From Xanthobacteraceae bacterium (GTDB lineage Bacteria > Pseudomonadota > Alphaproteobacteria > Rhizobiales > Xanthobacteraceae): a DNA stretch of 64,000 nt. Location of the stretch: the NCBI GenBank assembly GCA_023954195.1, contig JAMLIK010000006.1:24715-88714 (forward strand). The letters are read 5' to 3'. A program made the position numbers and the translations under genes. Positions 8,224 to 16,614 of this stretch are shown here, in pieces. Within the stretch, counting starts at the first letter, position 1. Every line of letters begins with the position of its first letter. The notes beneath the pieces are model-generated. The model saw nothing but the letters and a program-made list of their open reading frames with translations, was not told the origin of the DNA and made no database searches.

Positions 8224-9669
8224 ATGCCGTCACCCGCCTGGCCCGTGCATGCGCGCATCACTGGCCCGATCGTCATGATCGGGTTTGGATCGATCGGCAA
8301 GGGATTGCTGCCGCTGATCGAACGGCATTTTGAATATGACAGGTCGCGCGTCACGGTGATCGATCCCAAGGACGAGGGCCGCAAGGCGCATTGCGAGCAG
8401 CGCAACGTACGCTTCATCCAGCAGGGCCTGACCCGCGACAATTACCGCCAACTGCTGACCCCGCTGCTCACCGAGGGCGGCGGGCAGGGCTTTTGCGTCA
8501 ACGTCTCGGTCGACACCGGCTCCACCGACATCATGGAGCTGTGCAACGAACTCGGCGCGCTTTACATCGACACGGTCAACGAGCCGTGGCTCGGTTTCTA
8601 CTTCGATGCCTCGAAGGGCCCGGAAGCGCGCTCCAACTATGCGCTGCGCGAGACCACGCTGGCGGCCAAGAAAGCCCGTCCCGCCGGCTCGACCACCGCC
8701 GTCTCCTGCTGCGGCGCCAATCCCGGCATGGTCTCGTTCTTCGTCAAGCAGGCGCTGATGAATGTCGCCGCCGACCTCAAGCTCAACGCCCCGAAGCCGA
8801 ACACCAAGGCCGAATGGGCCGACCTGATGCGGCAGGCCGGCGTCAAGGGCATCCATATCGCCGAGCGCGACACCCAACGCGCCAAGACGCCGAAAGAGCC
8901 GGACGTGTTCGTCAACACCTGGTCGGTGGAAGGCTTCATGTCGGAAGGCGTGCAGCCGTCCGAACTCGGCTGGGGCACCCATGAGAAGTGGATGCCCGCG
9001 AACGCCCACACCCATCCGGCCGGATGCGGCGCGGCGATCTATCTGATGCAGCCCGGCGCCGATACCCGCGTGCGCACCTGGTGCCCGACCCGCGGCGCGC
9101 AATACGGCTTCCTCGTCACCCACAACGAGTCGATCTCGATCGCCGATTACTTCACGGTGTTCGACGCTTCCGGCAAGGCGATCTACCGGCCGACCTGCCA
9201 CTATGCCTATCACCCGGCGGACGACGCGGTGCTGTCGCTGCATGAAATGTTCGGCCGCGCCGCGCGGATGCAGGAGAAGCATCACATCCTCGATGAAAAC
9301 GAGATCGTCGACGGCATCGACGAACTCGGCGTGCTGCTGTACGGCCACGACAACAATGCCTACTGGTTCGGCTCGCAGCTCTCGATCGAGGAAACGCGCA
9401 AGCTCGCGCCCTATCAGAACGCCACCGGCTTGCAGGTGACGTCGGCGCTGGTGGCGGGCATGGTGTGGGCGCTGGAAAATCCCAACCGGGGCATTGTCGA
9501 AACCGACGAGATGGATTTCGATCGCCTGCTGGAAATCCAGTTGCCTTATCTCGGGCCGGTGAAAGGTTACTACACCGACTGGACGCCGCTGACGGATCGG
9601 CCGGGCTTTTTCCCGGAGGACCTCGACACCACGGATCCATGGCAGTTCAGAAACGTGCTGGTGCGGTAA
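8224..9669 (+). CDS. hss: Homospermidine synthase
   Basis: Makes sym-homospermidine from two putrescines with NAD in the cytosol. The 481-residue length matches bacterial enzymes (about 477). The NAD-binding Rossmann motif is GFGSIGKG (residues 20-27), followed by the saccharopine-dehydrogenase-like segments VNVSVDTGSTDIMELC and YIDTVNEPWLG; AVSCCGANPGMVS is also characteristic. GGAG precedes the ATG. It complements the ornithine decarboxylase upstream: ornithine to putrescine to homospermidine, the main polyamine of many Rhizobiales. The leader has a strong hairpin and its own AT-rich region, so it may be regulated separately from the rnk-like gene. Confidence 0.95.
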   Translation: MPSPAWPVHARITGPIVMIGFGSIGKGLLPLIERHFEYDRSRVTVIDPKDEGRKAHCEQRNVRFIQQGLTRDNYRQLLTPLLTEGGGQGFCVNVSVDTGSTDIMELCNELGALYIDTVNEPWLGFYFDASKGPEARSNYALRETTLAAKKARPAGSTTAVSCCGANPGMVSFFVKQALMNVAADLKLNAPKPNTKAEWADLMRQAGVKGIHIAERDTQRAKTPKEPDVFVNTWSVEGFMSEGVQPSELGWGTHEKWMPANAHTHPAGCGAAIYLMQPGADTRVRTWCPTRGAQYGFLVTHNESISIADYFTVFDASGKAIYRPTCHYAYHPADDAVLSLHEMFGRAARMQEKHHILDENEIVDGIDELGVLLYGHDNNAYWFGSQLSIEETRKLAPYQNATGLQVTSALVAGMVWALENPNRGIVETDEMDFDRLLEIQLPYLGPVKGYYTDWTPLTDRPGFFPEDLDTTDPWQFRNVLVR

Positions 9670-9705
9670 GGCGTGATTCTCCGAGGTTGAATCAGATCGG
9701 CTCAA

Positions 9706-9832
9706 CGTCGTCCTCGCGCAGGCGAGGACCTTTAGCCCCTGGCCTTGATATAGGGGCAAGGCGTGATGCGAGTGGATCGCCTGGAGCGGGTTTCGATCAG
9801 CGTGAACCACCGTCATTGCGAGCGTAATGACG
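9706..9832. repeat. Remnants of intergenic repeats between convergent genes
   Basis: Starts with one diverged arm of family A (CGTCGTCCTCGCGCAGG) and ends with CGTCATTGCGAGCGTAATGACG-like sequence, a shortened family B palindrome at 9811-9832. The gap separates hss from the oppositely oriented WD40 gene. I see no gene here. Confidence 0.5.
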
Positions 9833-9924
9833 ATCCCGGCGGAGTCTGAGGTCTCCGCCTGGGGGGACGACGGTTGTCGTGTTGTGCATCCGCGCAAAAC
9901 AGCGAGCGCCTCAAGCCCCCGACG

Positions 9925-10944
9925 CTACAATGTGAACAATCCCGCGCCGCCGTCGGCGGCGGCGAACGCCAGCACGCTGCCGTTGGCGTTCCAGCCGAGC
10001 GCCGCGATCGGCGACCCCGCCTTGCGCCGAACCAGGATTTCAGCGCCGTCCGACATGCGGACCATCAGCACGGTGCCGTCGCTATAGCCGACGGCCATGA
10101 CGTCCTGCTTCGGATGGCACGAAACCATCGACACCCGCGCCGGCATCGGCGCGAGAATGCCGGGCTCCTTGCCCATCGGTCCGTCCTTGCTGGCAAACGG
10201 CCACACGATCACCGTATCGGCGCCCGAGGTGGCGAGAGACTTGCCGTCGGCGCTCCATGACAGCGACTTGACGCGCGCCGGATAGCCGCTCATCCGCATG
10301 TGCCGCGCATCGGCGAGACGCCAGCCGTGCAGCGACGGCTCATGCATCGACGTCACCAGGAACTTGTTGTCGGGGCTGAACGTCACGCCGAGATGCGAGC
10401 CGGCCCAGTCGAGCACTTCCGGCGTGGCCGTCATGTTGGGAAACCACAACGTCACGCCGTTGTAGTGCGAGATCGCCAGCCGCAGCCCCTTCGGCGCGAA
10501 GGCCAGCCCGCCGACCGTGGAGACCACGTCGCGGGACTTCTCCTCGCCCTTGGGGCCGCGAACGAACGCCGACTTGCCGGCCGACCACGCCACCGCGCCA
10601 TCGGGATGCAGCGCGACATTGTCGATCCAGCGCCGCTTGGCGTCGGTCGCGAGCGTCGTCACGCCGCCATCGGCCTTGACCTCGACCACCTTGCCGTCGT
10701 CGCCGCCGGTGACGAGGCGCTTGCCGTCCGACGCCGCGGACAAGATCGCGCCGCCGTGCACCGGCAGCCGCGCCGCCTCGCCGCTTGCCGTGACGAAGGT
10801 CAGCATCTCCTCGTCGCCGACGAACACCGCCGCCGGCCCGAGGAAATGCACCGCCGAAACCGGCATCCCGATCTCGACCGCGATGACCCGATCGGTGACC
10901 GAGACGACGGAGCCCGGATTGCCGGATGTCTCGAACCCGCTCAC
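9925..10944 (-). CDS. WD40-repeat protein, last gene of the zinc block
   Basis: A beta-propeller protein of about 339 residues with no signal peptide, so cytosolic. Repeats are visible as degenerate units such as LVTGGDDGKVVEV, LSWSADGKSLATSGADTVIVWPF-type blades and MAVGYSDGTVLMVRM; five to seven blades are likely. The GTG at 10944 overlaps the GTPase stop codon (GTGA), pointing to translational coupling; a GTG four codons upstream is the alternative. No enzymatic motif is seen. Coupling to a COG0523 metal-related GTPase suggests a scaffold or partner of it; this is inference. Confidence 0.82.
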   Translation of the reverse strand: MSGFETSGNPGSVVSVTDRVIAVEIGMPVSAVHFLGPAAVFVGDEEMLTFVTASGEAARLPVHGGAILSAASDGKRLVTGGDDGKVVEVKADGGVTTLATDAKRRWIDNVALHPDGAVAWSAGKSAFVRGPKGEEKSRDVVSTVGGLAFAPKGLRLAISHYNGVTLWFPNMTATPEVLDWAGSHLGVTFSPDNKFLVTSMHEPSLHGWRLADARHMRMSGYPARVKSLSWSADGKSLATSGADTVIVWPFASKDGPMGKEPGILAPMPARVSMVSCHPKQDVMAVGYSDGTVLMVRMSDGAEILVRRKAGSPIAALGWNANGSVLAFAAADGGAGLFTL

Positions 10945-12047
10945 GCCGCGATGCACCGCTCAAAACCCTCGCGGATCGTCTGCTCGGGCAGTTCGCGGCC
11001 GATGAACACCAGCCGGCTCTCGCGCGGCTCGCCGTCCTTCCATGCGCGCTGGTGATCGCCTTCCAGCATCATGTGGACGCCCTGGAACACGTAGCGCTCG
11101 TCGTCGCCGGTGAAGGCGAGGATGCCCTTGGAGCGGAGGATCTTCTGCCCCTCGGCGGCGACCAGTTGCTGCAACCACGGCATGAACTTCTCGGGATCGA
11201 GCGGCTTGTCGCTGCGCAGCGACAGCGATTGCATGTCCTCGTCGTGATAGTGCTTCATGCCGTGGCCGTGATCGTGCCCGTGGTGGTGGTGATCGTGGCC
11301 ATGATGATGATGCTCGTGGGTGCAGTTCTCGTCGTGGCAATGCTCATGGTCGTGGTCATGCGCATGGTCATGATCGTCGGCCGCGAGGAATTCCGGCTCC
11401 AGTTCGAGAATGCGGTCGAGGTCGAACGCGCCGCGCTCCAGCACGTCGGACAGCGCCACCTGGCAACGCTCCGTGCGATGCAGCTTGGCGTAGGGGTTGA
11501 TGGCGTGGATGCGGCCTTCGACCTCCGCCAGTTCCGCCGGCGTCACCAGATCGGTCTTGTTCAGCACGATGACGTCGGCGAAGGCGATCTGGTTCTTGGC
11601 TTCCGGCGCGTCCTTGAGGCGTTCGCTGAGCCACTTGGCGTCGGCCACCGTCACCACGGCATCGAGCCGTGCGTTGTTCTGCACGTCCTCGTCGACGAAA
11701 AAGGTCTGCGCCACCGGGGCGGGATCGGCGAGGCCGGTGGTCTCGACAATGATCGCGTCGAACTTGCCCTTGCGCTTCATCAGCCCGTCGAGGATGCGCA
11801 CCAGGTCGCCGCGCACGGTGCAGCAGATGCAACCGTTGTTCATCTCGAACACTTCCTCGTCGGCGCCGATGATGAGGTCGTTGTCGATGCCGATTTCGCC
11901 GAACTCGTTGACGATCACGGCGTATTTCTTGCCGTGATTTTCGGACAGGATGCGGTTGAGTAGCGTGGTCTTGCCGGCGCCGAGATAGCCGGTCAGCACG
12001 GTCACGGGGATTTTGGCGGCAGCATCAGATGTGGCAGCGTCAGACAT
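10941..12047 (-). CDS. COG0523 (CobW-family) GTPase with His-rich loop, probable zinc chaperone
   Basis: A 368-residue G3E-family GTPase. Walker A is GYLGAGKTT (residues 20-28), the conserved metal-binding CxCC is C73-I-C75-C76 in NNGCICC, and NKTD is the guanine motif. Between the GTPase core and the CobW C-terminal domain lies a loop of about 40 residues made almost only of His, Asp and Glu, a typical metal-holding insert. GGAG stands five bases before the ATG at 12047. Position behind a zinc-type ABC operon with a Zur-like site argues for zinc, not cobalt. It is separated from the permease gene by 94 bp and coupled to the WD40 gene. Confidence 0.92.
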   Translation of the reverse strand: MSDAATSDAAAKIPVTVLTGYLGAGKTTLLNRILSENHGKKYAVIVNEFGEIGIDNDLIIGADEEVFEMNNGCICCTVRGDLVRILDGLMKRKGKFDAIIVETTGLADPAPVAQTFFVDEDVQNNARLDAVVTVADAKWLSERLKDAPEAKNQIAFADVIVLNKTDLVTPAELAEVEGRIHAINPYAKLHRTERCQVALSDVLERGAFDLDRILELEPEFLAADDHDHAHDHDHEHCHDENCTHEHHHHGHDHHHHGHDHGHGMKHYHDEDMQSLSLRSDKPLDPEKFMPWLQQLVAAEGQKILRSKGILAFTGDDERYVFQGVHMMLEGDHQRAWKDGEPRESRLVFIGRELPEQTIREGFERCIAA

Positions 12048-12141
12048 GGAAACTCCGGAAACGCAGCGTATTGGTTGAGAGCCTTTATATTGTGCCGGAG
12101 CCTTCCAATGAAAGTGCAAAACCGCACAAATTCGAGGCTGC

Positions 12142-13008
12142 TCAGGCTTCCAGATGCCGCCCCGGCGCGAAGCGGCGCACCAGCCCGCCGGCAGGGCCGA
12201 CGGTCATCGACAGGAAGTAGATCGCGCCCGCCATCAGCACCACGGACGGCCCCGCCGGCGCGCCGGTGGCCGCCGCTAGAACCAGACCGAAATAGCCGGA
12301 TACGATGGCGCTGACGATGGCGACGGGGATGATGCGGGAGAGATCGCGCGACCAGAACCGCGCGATGCCCGCGGGAAGGATCATCATGCCCACCGCCAGC
12401 AGGGTGCCGAGCGCATGGTAGGCGCTGACGAGGTTGACGACGACAAACGCCATGAAGACCAGATGCGCCAGCGCGCCGGCGCGTCCGGCGACACGCAGAA
12501 ACAAGGGATCGACGCATTCCATCACCAGCGGCCGGTAGATCACCGCCAGCGCGCACAGCGTCAGCGTGGTGTTGAAGGCGATCAGACAAAGCGCGCCGGC
12601 GTCGATGGTCTGAACATCTCCGAACAGAATCTCGATGAGTTCATGGCTCGATCCGTTTGAGGCGACCAGGATGACGCCCAGCGCAAGCGAGACCAGATAG
12701 AACACCGCGAGCGAGGCATCCTCCTTCATCTCGGTCACGCGCGCCATCAGCCCCGAGAGCACGGCGACGATCAGACCGGCGATCAGTCCGCCGAGGGTCA
12801 TCATCAAGCGGTTCATCCCCGACAGCAGGAACGCGACCGCCACGCCCGGCAGAATGGCGTGCGACATCGCATCGCCCGTCAGGCTCATCCGCCGCAGCAT
12901 CAGGAAAACCCCGATCGGCGCGCTGCCGAACGACAACACGACGATCGCCACCAGCGCGCGGCGCATCGCCTCGTCGGTGAACGGCGCAAGGAAAATATCG
13001 AATGTCAT
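12142..13008 (-). CDS. znuB: Zinc/manganese-type ABC transporter permease (ZnuB-like)
   Basis: A 288-residue inner-membrane permease of the ABC-3 family with about eight hydrophobic segments. The N-terminal MRRALVAIVVLSFGSAPIGV and the segment RRMSLTGDAMSHAILPG are characteristic of the family; the latter faces the ATPase. Its ATG overlaps the stop of the ATPase gene by one base (TGATG). Zinc rather than manganese is inferred from the Zur-like operator and the COG0523 gene. No periplasmic binding protein gene (znuA) is adjacent, so that partner is encoded elsewhere. Confidence 0.88.
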   Translation of the reverse strand: MTFDIFLAPFTDEAMRRALVAIVVLSFGSAPIGVFLMLRRMSLTGDAMSHAILPGVAVAFLLSGMNRLMMTLGGLIAGLIVAVLSGLMARVTEMKEDASLAVFYLVSLALGVILVASNGSSHELIEILFGDVQTIDAGALCLIAFNTTLTLCALAVIYRPLVMECVDPLFLRVAGRAGALAHLVFMAFVVVNLVSAYHALGTLLAVGMMILPAGIARFWSRDLSRIIPVAIVSAIVSGYFGLVLAAATGAPAGPSVVLMAGAIYFLSMTVGPAGGLVRRFAPGRHLEA

Positions 13009-13763
13009 CAGGCGGCCCGCGGCGTATCCGCCTCCACGCAGGCCGCCGCGTCGTCGTCGAAGGCTTCGCACATTTTGCGCGCGGCGGTCAGGTTGTCCGG
13101 CGTCAGCACCTGCGCGGTGCAGCCCCAGGCCACCACGCCGCGCGCCAGCAGCAGGGTTTGCGGAAAGTGGTTGCGGACCAGATCCATGTCGTGCAGCGCC
13201 GCCAGCACCGTCCGCCCCTCGGCATGCCACTGCTTCACGAGACGCAGCAGGTCGGTCGAGGTCTTGGCGTCGACGGCGTTGAACGGCTCGTCGAGCACGA
13301 TCAGCCGCGCGTCCTGCAACATCAGCCGCGCGAACAGCATGCGCTGGGTCTGGCCGCCGGACAGCGTGCCGATGGCGCGGCGCTCGAACCCGGTGAGGCC
13401 GACGGCGGCCAGCGCCTGCGCGACCCGCGCGCGGCGGCGCCCGCGCAGATCGCCGAACGCGCCGACCTCGCGCCACAGGCCGGTGGCGACGAAATCGAAC
13501 ACCGAGATCGGAAAGCTGCGGTCGATGTCGGCGCTTTGCGGCAGAAAGGCAATGTCGTGAACCCCGACGCCGCCGCGCGCGATACTGCCGGACAACGGCT
13601 TGAGCAATCCGACGATGCCGCGAAACAGCGTCGATTTGCCGGCGCCGTTCGGCCCCACAACCGCAAGCAGCGCGCCCGGCATCACCTCGCCGGTGAGGTG
13701 ATGCACGGCTGGATGCCGGTCATAGCCCAGGGTGACGTCGCGGAATTGCAGCTGCGCGCTCAT
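13008..13763 (-). CDS. znuC: Zinc/manganese-type ABC transporter ATP-binding protein (ZnuC-like)
   Basis: A 251-residue ATPase that powers the adjacent permease. Walker A is GPNGAGKST, the signature is LSGGQTQRMLFARLM, and Walker B is RLIVLDEPFNAVD. The ATG at 13763 overlaps the stop of the small His-rich gene (ATGA), so the two are translationally coupled. It is of normal length for ZnuC/MntB proteins and lacks the long C-terminal His-rich tail of some ZnuC. A much longer upstream extension in the same frame is open only because of high GC and is not part of the gene. Confidence 0.9.
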   Translation of the reverse strand: MSAQLQFRDVTLGYDRHPAVHHLTGEVMPGALLAVVGPNGAGKSTLFRGIVGLLKPLSGSIARGGVGVHDIAFLPQSADIDRSFPISVFDFVATGLWREVGAFGDLRGRRRARVAQALAAVGLTGFERRAIGTLSGGQTQRMLFARLMLQDARLIVLDEPFNAVDAKTSTDLLRLVKQWHAEGRTVLAALHDMDLVRNHFPQTLLLARGVVAWGCTAQVLTPDNLTAARKMCEAFDDDAAACVEADTPRAA

Positions 13764-13948
13764 GCCGGCCCCGTCGCCAGCCAGACCAGCGCCCAAAGCC
13801 CCGCGCTGAGCAGGATCGCGAGGCCGAGCCGCTCCGCCAGGGTCATCCGCAGCAGAGACAGCGTGGCCGGCTGCGCCGGATGCGGCGTGTCCGGCGCGTG
13901 ATGATGCGCACCGGCCGCGCCGTGACTGTGGGAGTGCGAATGAACCAT
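13760..13948 (-). CDS. Small His-rich single-span membrane protein, first gene of the zinc operon
   Basis: A 62-residue protein. The first 22 residues hold eight histidines (HSHSHSH, then HHH), and one membrane span follows at about residues 39-58 (LGLAILLSAGLWALVWLA). The stop overlaps the ABC ATPase start (ATGA) and a Zur-box-like palindrome lies 49 bp upstream, so it is very probably a real, zinc-regulated gene. I do not recognise a family. A role in holding zinc at the membrane for the transporter is inference. Which side the His-rich end faces cannot be told; the lack of basic residues next to the span leaves both open. Confidence 0.75.
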   Translation of the reverse strand: MVHSHSHSHGAAGAHHHAPDTPHPAQPATLSLLRMTLAERLGLAILLSAGLWALVWLATGPA

Positions 13949-13996
13949 CGGCCGGGTATCCCGCTCGGGCGGATATCGCCGCCACGGTGCTTTATA

Positions 13997-14015
13997 TATG
14001 TTACACTATAACATA
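13997..14015. promoter_or_regulatory. Candidate Zur box
   Basis: Palindrome TATGTTA-CACTA-TAACATA, with a perfect 7-bp inverted repeat around a 5-bp centre. It matches the alphaproteobacterial Zur pattern (TGTTATANNATAACA type) and sits directly upstream of the His-rich/ABC transporter operon. The nearby TATATATG could be part of the overlapped promoter. Confidence 0.7.
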
Positions 14016-14265
14016 ACAACACAGCGACGACGCGGCTGAAAAATAATTCTGGAACAGCAGCTTGCGTAGCTCCGCGTTCAGTTGAGGCATTGGCGCGAAC
14101 GAAGGCGGTCATGCCGCGCGAAGGCGAAGCATCCGGTGCGCCACGCCGGATCGGAGTCCTCCGCGGCCGCACGAAATACTGGATCGTCCGGCTTCGCGGA
14201 CGATGACGCCTCGTTTCCGGCAAACCCTTGCAAATCACCCTCTAAAGCGGGCTTCGATGGCTAAT

Positions 14266-14347
14266 CGTCATTGCGAGGAGCAAAGCGACGAAGCAATCCA
14301 GTTATCGCGAACAAAGATCTGATTGCTTCGCTTCGCTTGCAATGACG
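14266..14347. repeat. Dispersed palindromic repeat (family B)
   Basis: CGTCATTGCGAGGAGCAAAG at the left end mirrors CTTCGCTTGCAATGACG at the right end, with GAAGCAATC/GATTGCTTC inside. This is the common rhizobial CGTCATTGCGAG type of intergenic palindrome. A short degenerate version is at 9811-9832. Confidence 0.75.
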
Positions 14348-14398
14348 GGGATTCATACGGATCGGAAAACGCTCCAACTTCGCCGAGCGCCCCAACCG

Positions 14399-14425
14399 AA
14401 AGGGGCGACCCGCGGGCCGCCCCTT
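14399..14425 (-). terminator. Terminator of the superoxide dismutase gene
   Basis: AAGGGGCG (14400-14407) pairs with CGCCCCTT (14418-14425) around a GC-rich centre. Read on the minus strand it lies just after the sodB stop. Only three T follow, so it is a modest intrinsic terminator. Confidence 0.65.
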
Positions 14426-14454
14426 GAACACTAAATAATCCCGCTTCGCCGCGA

Positions 14455-15051
14455 TCAGGCCTTGCCGAGCAGTTCGTCGACATAATCCCAGTTGACCAGA
14501 TGATCGACGAACGCCTTCAGATAGTCGGGGCGGCGGTTGCGGTAATCGATGTAGTAGGAATGCTCCCAGACGTCGACGCCGAGGATCGGGGTCGCGCCGT
14601 GCACCAGCGGATTTTCGCCGTTCGGGGTCTTGGAGACTTCGAGCTTGCCGTTCTTGACCGACAGCCAGGCCCAGCCCGAACCGAACTGGCCGGCGCCCGC
14701 GGCGGCGAAGTCCGCCTTGAATTTTTCGAGACCGCCGAGGTCCTCGTCGATCTTCTTGGCCAGCCGGCCCGGCAGCTTGTCGCCGCCGCCATTCGGCTTC
14801 ATCCAGTTCCAGAAATGCAGGTGGTTGTAATGCTGGCCGGCATTGTTGAACAGCGCGGCGTTCTTGCCGTAAGAGCCCTTGACGATCTCCTCCAGAGACT
14901 TGTTCTCGAACTCCGTCCCCTTCAGCAGGTTGTTGCCGTTGGTGACATAGGCCTGATGGTGCTTGTCGTGGTGAAACTCCAGCGTTTCCTTGGACATATG
15001 AGGAGCGAGCGCATCATAGGCGTAAGGCAGGTCGGGAAGTTTGAAGGTCAT
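14455..15051 (-). CDS. sodB: Superoxide dismutase, iron type
   Basis: Converts superoxide to peroxide and oxygen in the cytosol. The 198-residue protein has the four metal ligands H27 (EFHHDKHH), H77 (QHYNHLHFW), D160 and H164 (DVWEHSYY). The metal-tuning Gln is at position 73 in NNAGQHYNH, and the C-terminal site used by Mn enzymes reads NGENP without Gln; both point to the Fe form. The start at 15051 gives [10 protein letters not shown], the standard N-terminus; a longer upstream frame is not expected to be translated. The gene is solitary with its own terminator. Confidence 0.93.
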   Translation of the reverse strand: MTFKLPDLPYAYDALAPHMSKETLEFHHDKHHQAYVTNGNNLLKGTEFENKSLEEIVKGSYGKNAALFNNAGQHYNHLHFWNWMKPNGGGDKLPGRLAKKIDEDLGGLEKFKADFAAAGAGQFGSGWAWLSVKNGKLEVSKTPNGENPLVHGATPILGVDVWEHSYYIDYRNRRPDYLKAFVDHLVNWDYVDELLGKA

Positions 15052-15180
15052 GATTTTTGTCCGGAATGGTGGAGATAGGGCATTAACGGTTCCCTTTATA
15101 GAAGGTTCCACCGCGAAGAACAGTCAAATGCGTGGCCAACCGGGACGGCCGCGCCGCCACCGACATCCCGCGAAGCCGGG

Positions 15181-16422
15181 TCACGCCGGGCGCGGCACCG
15201 CGCCGTCGAGCGAGGGCCGCGCGGCCGGGGGCCGCACGTTCATCAGCATCTGGAAGGCGCCGGCGATCAGCCCGATCACCACCGCCGCGCGCCACGCCAT
15301 GTCGTAGCTGCCGAGCGAATCGTAGATCACGCCGCCGCCCCAGGCGCCGAGGAACGACCCGGTCTGATGGCTGAGGAAGGCGATCCCGGTCAGCGTGGTC
15401 ATGAAACGAAGCCCGAACAGCTGCGACACCAGGCCGTTGACCAGCGGCGTCACGCCGAGCCACAGCGCGCCCATCACCGCGGCGAAGATCAGCGTCGACG
15501 AAGGCGTCGCGGGAAACGTGAAATAGACCGCGATCACCAGCGAACGGACGATATAGATGCCGCCGAGCAGAATCTGCTTGGGATAGATGCCCCCCAGCCA
15601 TCCGAACAAATAGGAGCCGATGACGTTGAATAGCCCGATCGTCGCCAGCGCCTCGGCGCTCAGCGACGCGTCGAGCCCGCAAATTTCCAGATAATTCGGC
15701 AAATGCGTGGTCAGGAACACCAGTTGCAGGCCGCAGACGAAAAACGCGATCGACATCACCACGAAGCCGGAATGCCCCAGCGCCGAACGCACCACCGCGC
15801 CGACGGGCTGCCTTGTGTCGTCGGCCTTGTCGATCTCGACCGCGTCGCCGCGCCCGGCGAACAGCGCCGCCGGCAGCATCACCGCGGCGAGGCCGAGGAA
15901 GCCCACCAGCGCCATCTGCCAGCCGGCGGTCGAGATCAAGGTCTGCGCCAGCGGCGAGGCGATCACCAGCCCGAGCGACCCAGCGGCGGAGACCGCGCCC
16001 ATCGCCACGCTGCGCCGGGCCGGCGTCACCACGCGCGAGGTCACCGCCATGGTGATGCCGAACGTCGTGCAGGACAGCGCCAGACCGACGCAAAAGCCCG
16101 CGCCGATGATGAACATCAGCGCCGAGGTGGTGTAGATCATGGTGACCAGCCCGGCGGCGTAGACCAGCACGCCGGCCAGCATGACGTGGCGCGCGCCGAA
16201 GCGGTCCGCCAGCATGCCGACGACCGGCTGGGTCACGCCCCACACGACGTTCTGCAACGCCGTCGCCAGCGAGAAATCCGCGACCGTGATGCCGACGTCG
16301 CGGATGATCGAAGGCTGAAACAGGCCGAAACTCTGCCGCATGCCCATGGCCAGGCTCAGCAGTACGGCGGCGCCGGCGAGAATCGACCAGCGCTGGAATG
16401 TTGTGAGCTGTCCCGCGCCCAT
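15181..16422 (-). CDS. MFS transporter
   Basis: A 413-residue inner-membrane carrier with about twelve hydrophobic segments. The ATG at 16422 has GGAAGGG upstream and yields MGAGQLTTFQRW before the first span. The family loop between spans 2 and 3 is seen as GMLADRFGARHVM. The pattern (MGMRQSFGLFQPSIIRD at the N-terminus, YDSLGSYDMAWRAAVVIG near the end) resembles the monocarboxylate/oxalate-formate antiporter branch of MFS. The substrate is unknown. It is not in an operon: sodB lies 129 bp downstream with its own start and terminator, and the DUF2147 gene diverges. Confidence 0.88.
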   Translation of the reverse strand: MGAGQLTTFQRWSILAGAAVLLSLAMGMRQSFGLFQPSIIRDVGITVADFSLATALQNVVWGVTQPVVGMLADRFGARHVMLAGVLVYAAGLVTMIYTTSALMFIIGAGFCVGLALSCTTFGITMAVTSRVVTPARRSVAMGAVSAAGSLGLVIASPLAQTLISTAGWQMALVGFLGLAAVMLPAALFAGRGDAVEIDKADDTRQPVGAVVRSALGHSGFVVMSIAFFVCGLQLVFLTTHLPNYLEICGLDASLSAEALATIGLFNVIGSYLFGWLGGIYPKQILLGGIYIVRSLVIAVYFTFPATPSSTLIFAAVMGALWLGVTPLVNGLVSQLFGLRFMTTLTGIAFLSHQTGSFLGAWGGGVIYDSLGSYDMAWRAAVVIGLIAGAFQMLMNVRPPAARPSLDGAVPRPA

Positions 16423-16614
16423 CGACCGACCCTTCCGACAAGAATTTCTTTTATCCTGACATTGAAAGCAAAAATTGACCACGCCGCGCCAAGCATGGGG
16501 GAATGTGACGGACGCGGGGCAGGGAAACATCCCGATATTCACACCCGCGCACGATCCACGTTGCACAAGTTCGTCCTTTTGTTATGCAACGCGGGATCGA
16601 TGCGGAGGATTCTG

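Larger units (their letters stand above)
14016..14454. other. Intergenic region without a supported gene
   Basis: This 439-bp stretch separates the zinc operon from the superoxide dismutase gene. It holds a family B repeat (14266-14347) and the dismutase terminator (14399-14425). The part at 14020-14260 shows short open frames only, none with a ribosome site or a recognisable product. Confidence 0.5.

Noticed and set aside
8230..9897. 555-codon open frame opposite homospermidine synthase
   Set aside because: No recognisable product, and the sense gene is certain.
11250..11400. Repeat of CATGATCGTG-like units taken at first for a tandem repeat
   Set aside because: It encodes the His/Asp-rich metal loop of the COG0523 GTPase; the repetition comes from few codons.
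13763..13985. N-terminal extension of the zinc ABC ATPase
   Set aside because: It overlaps the small His-rich gene entirely, is Ala/Gly/Arg low-complexity, and the ATGA overlap marks the real start.
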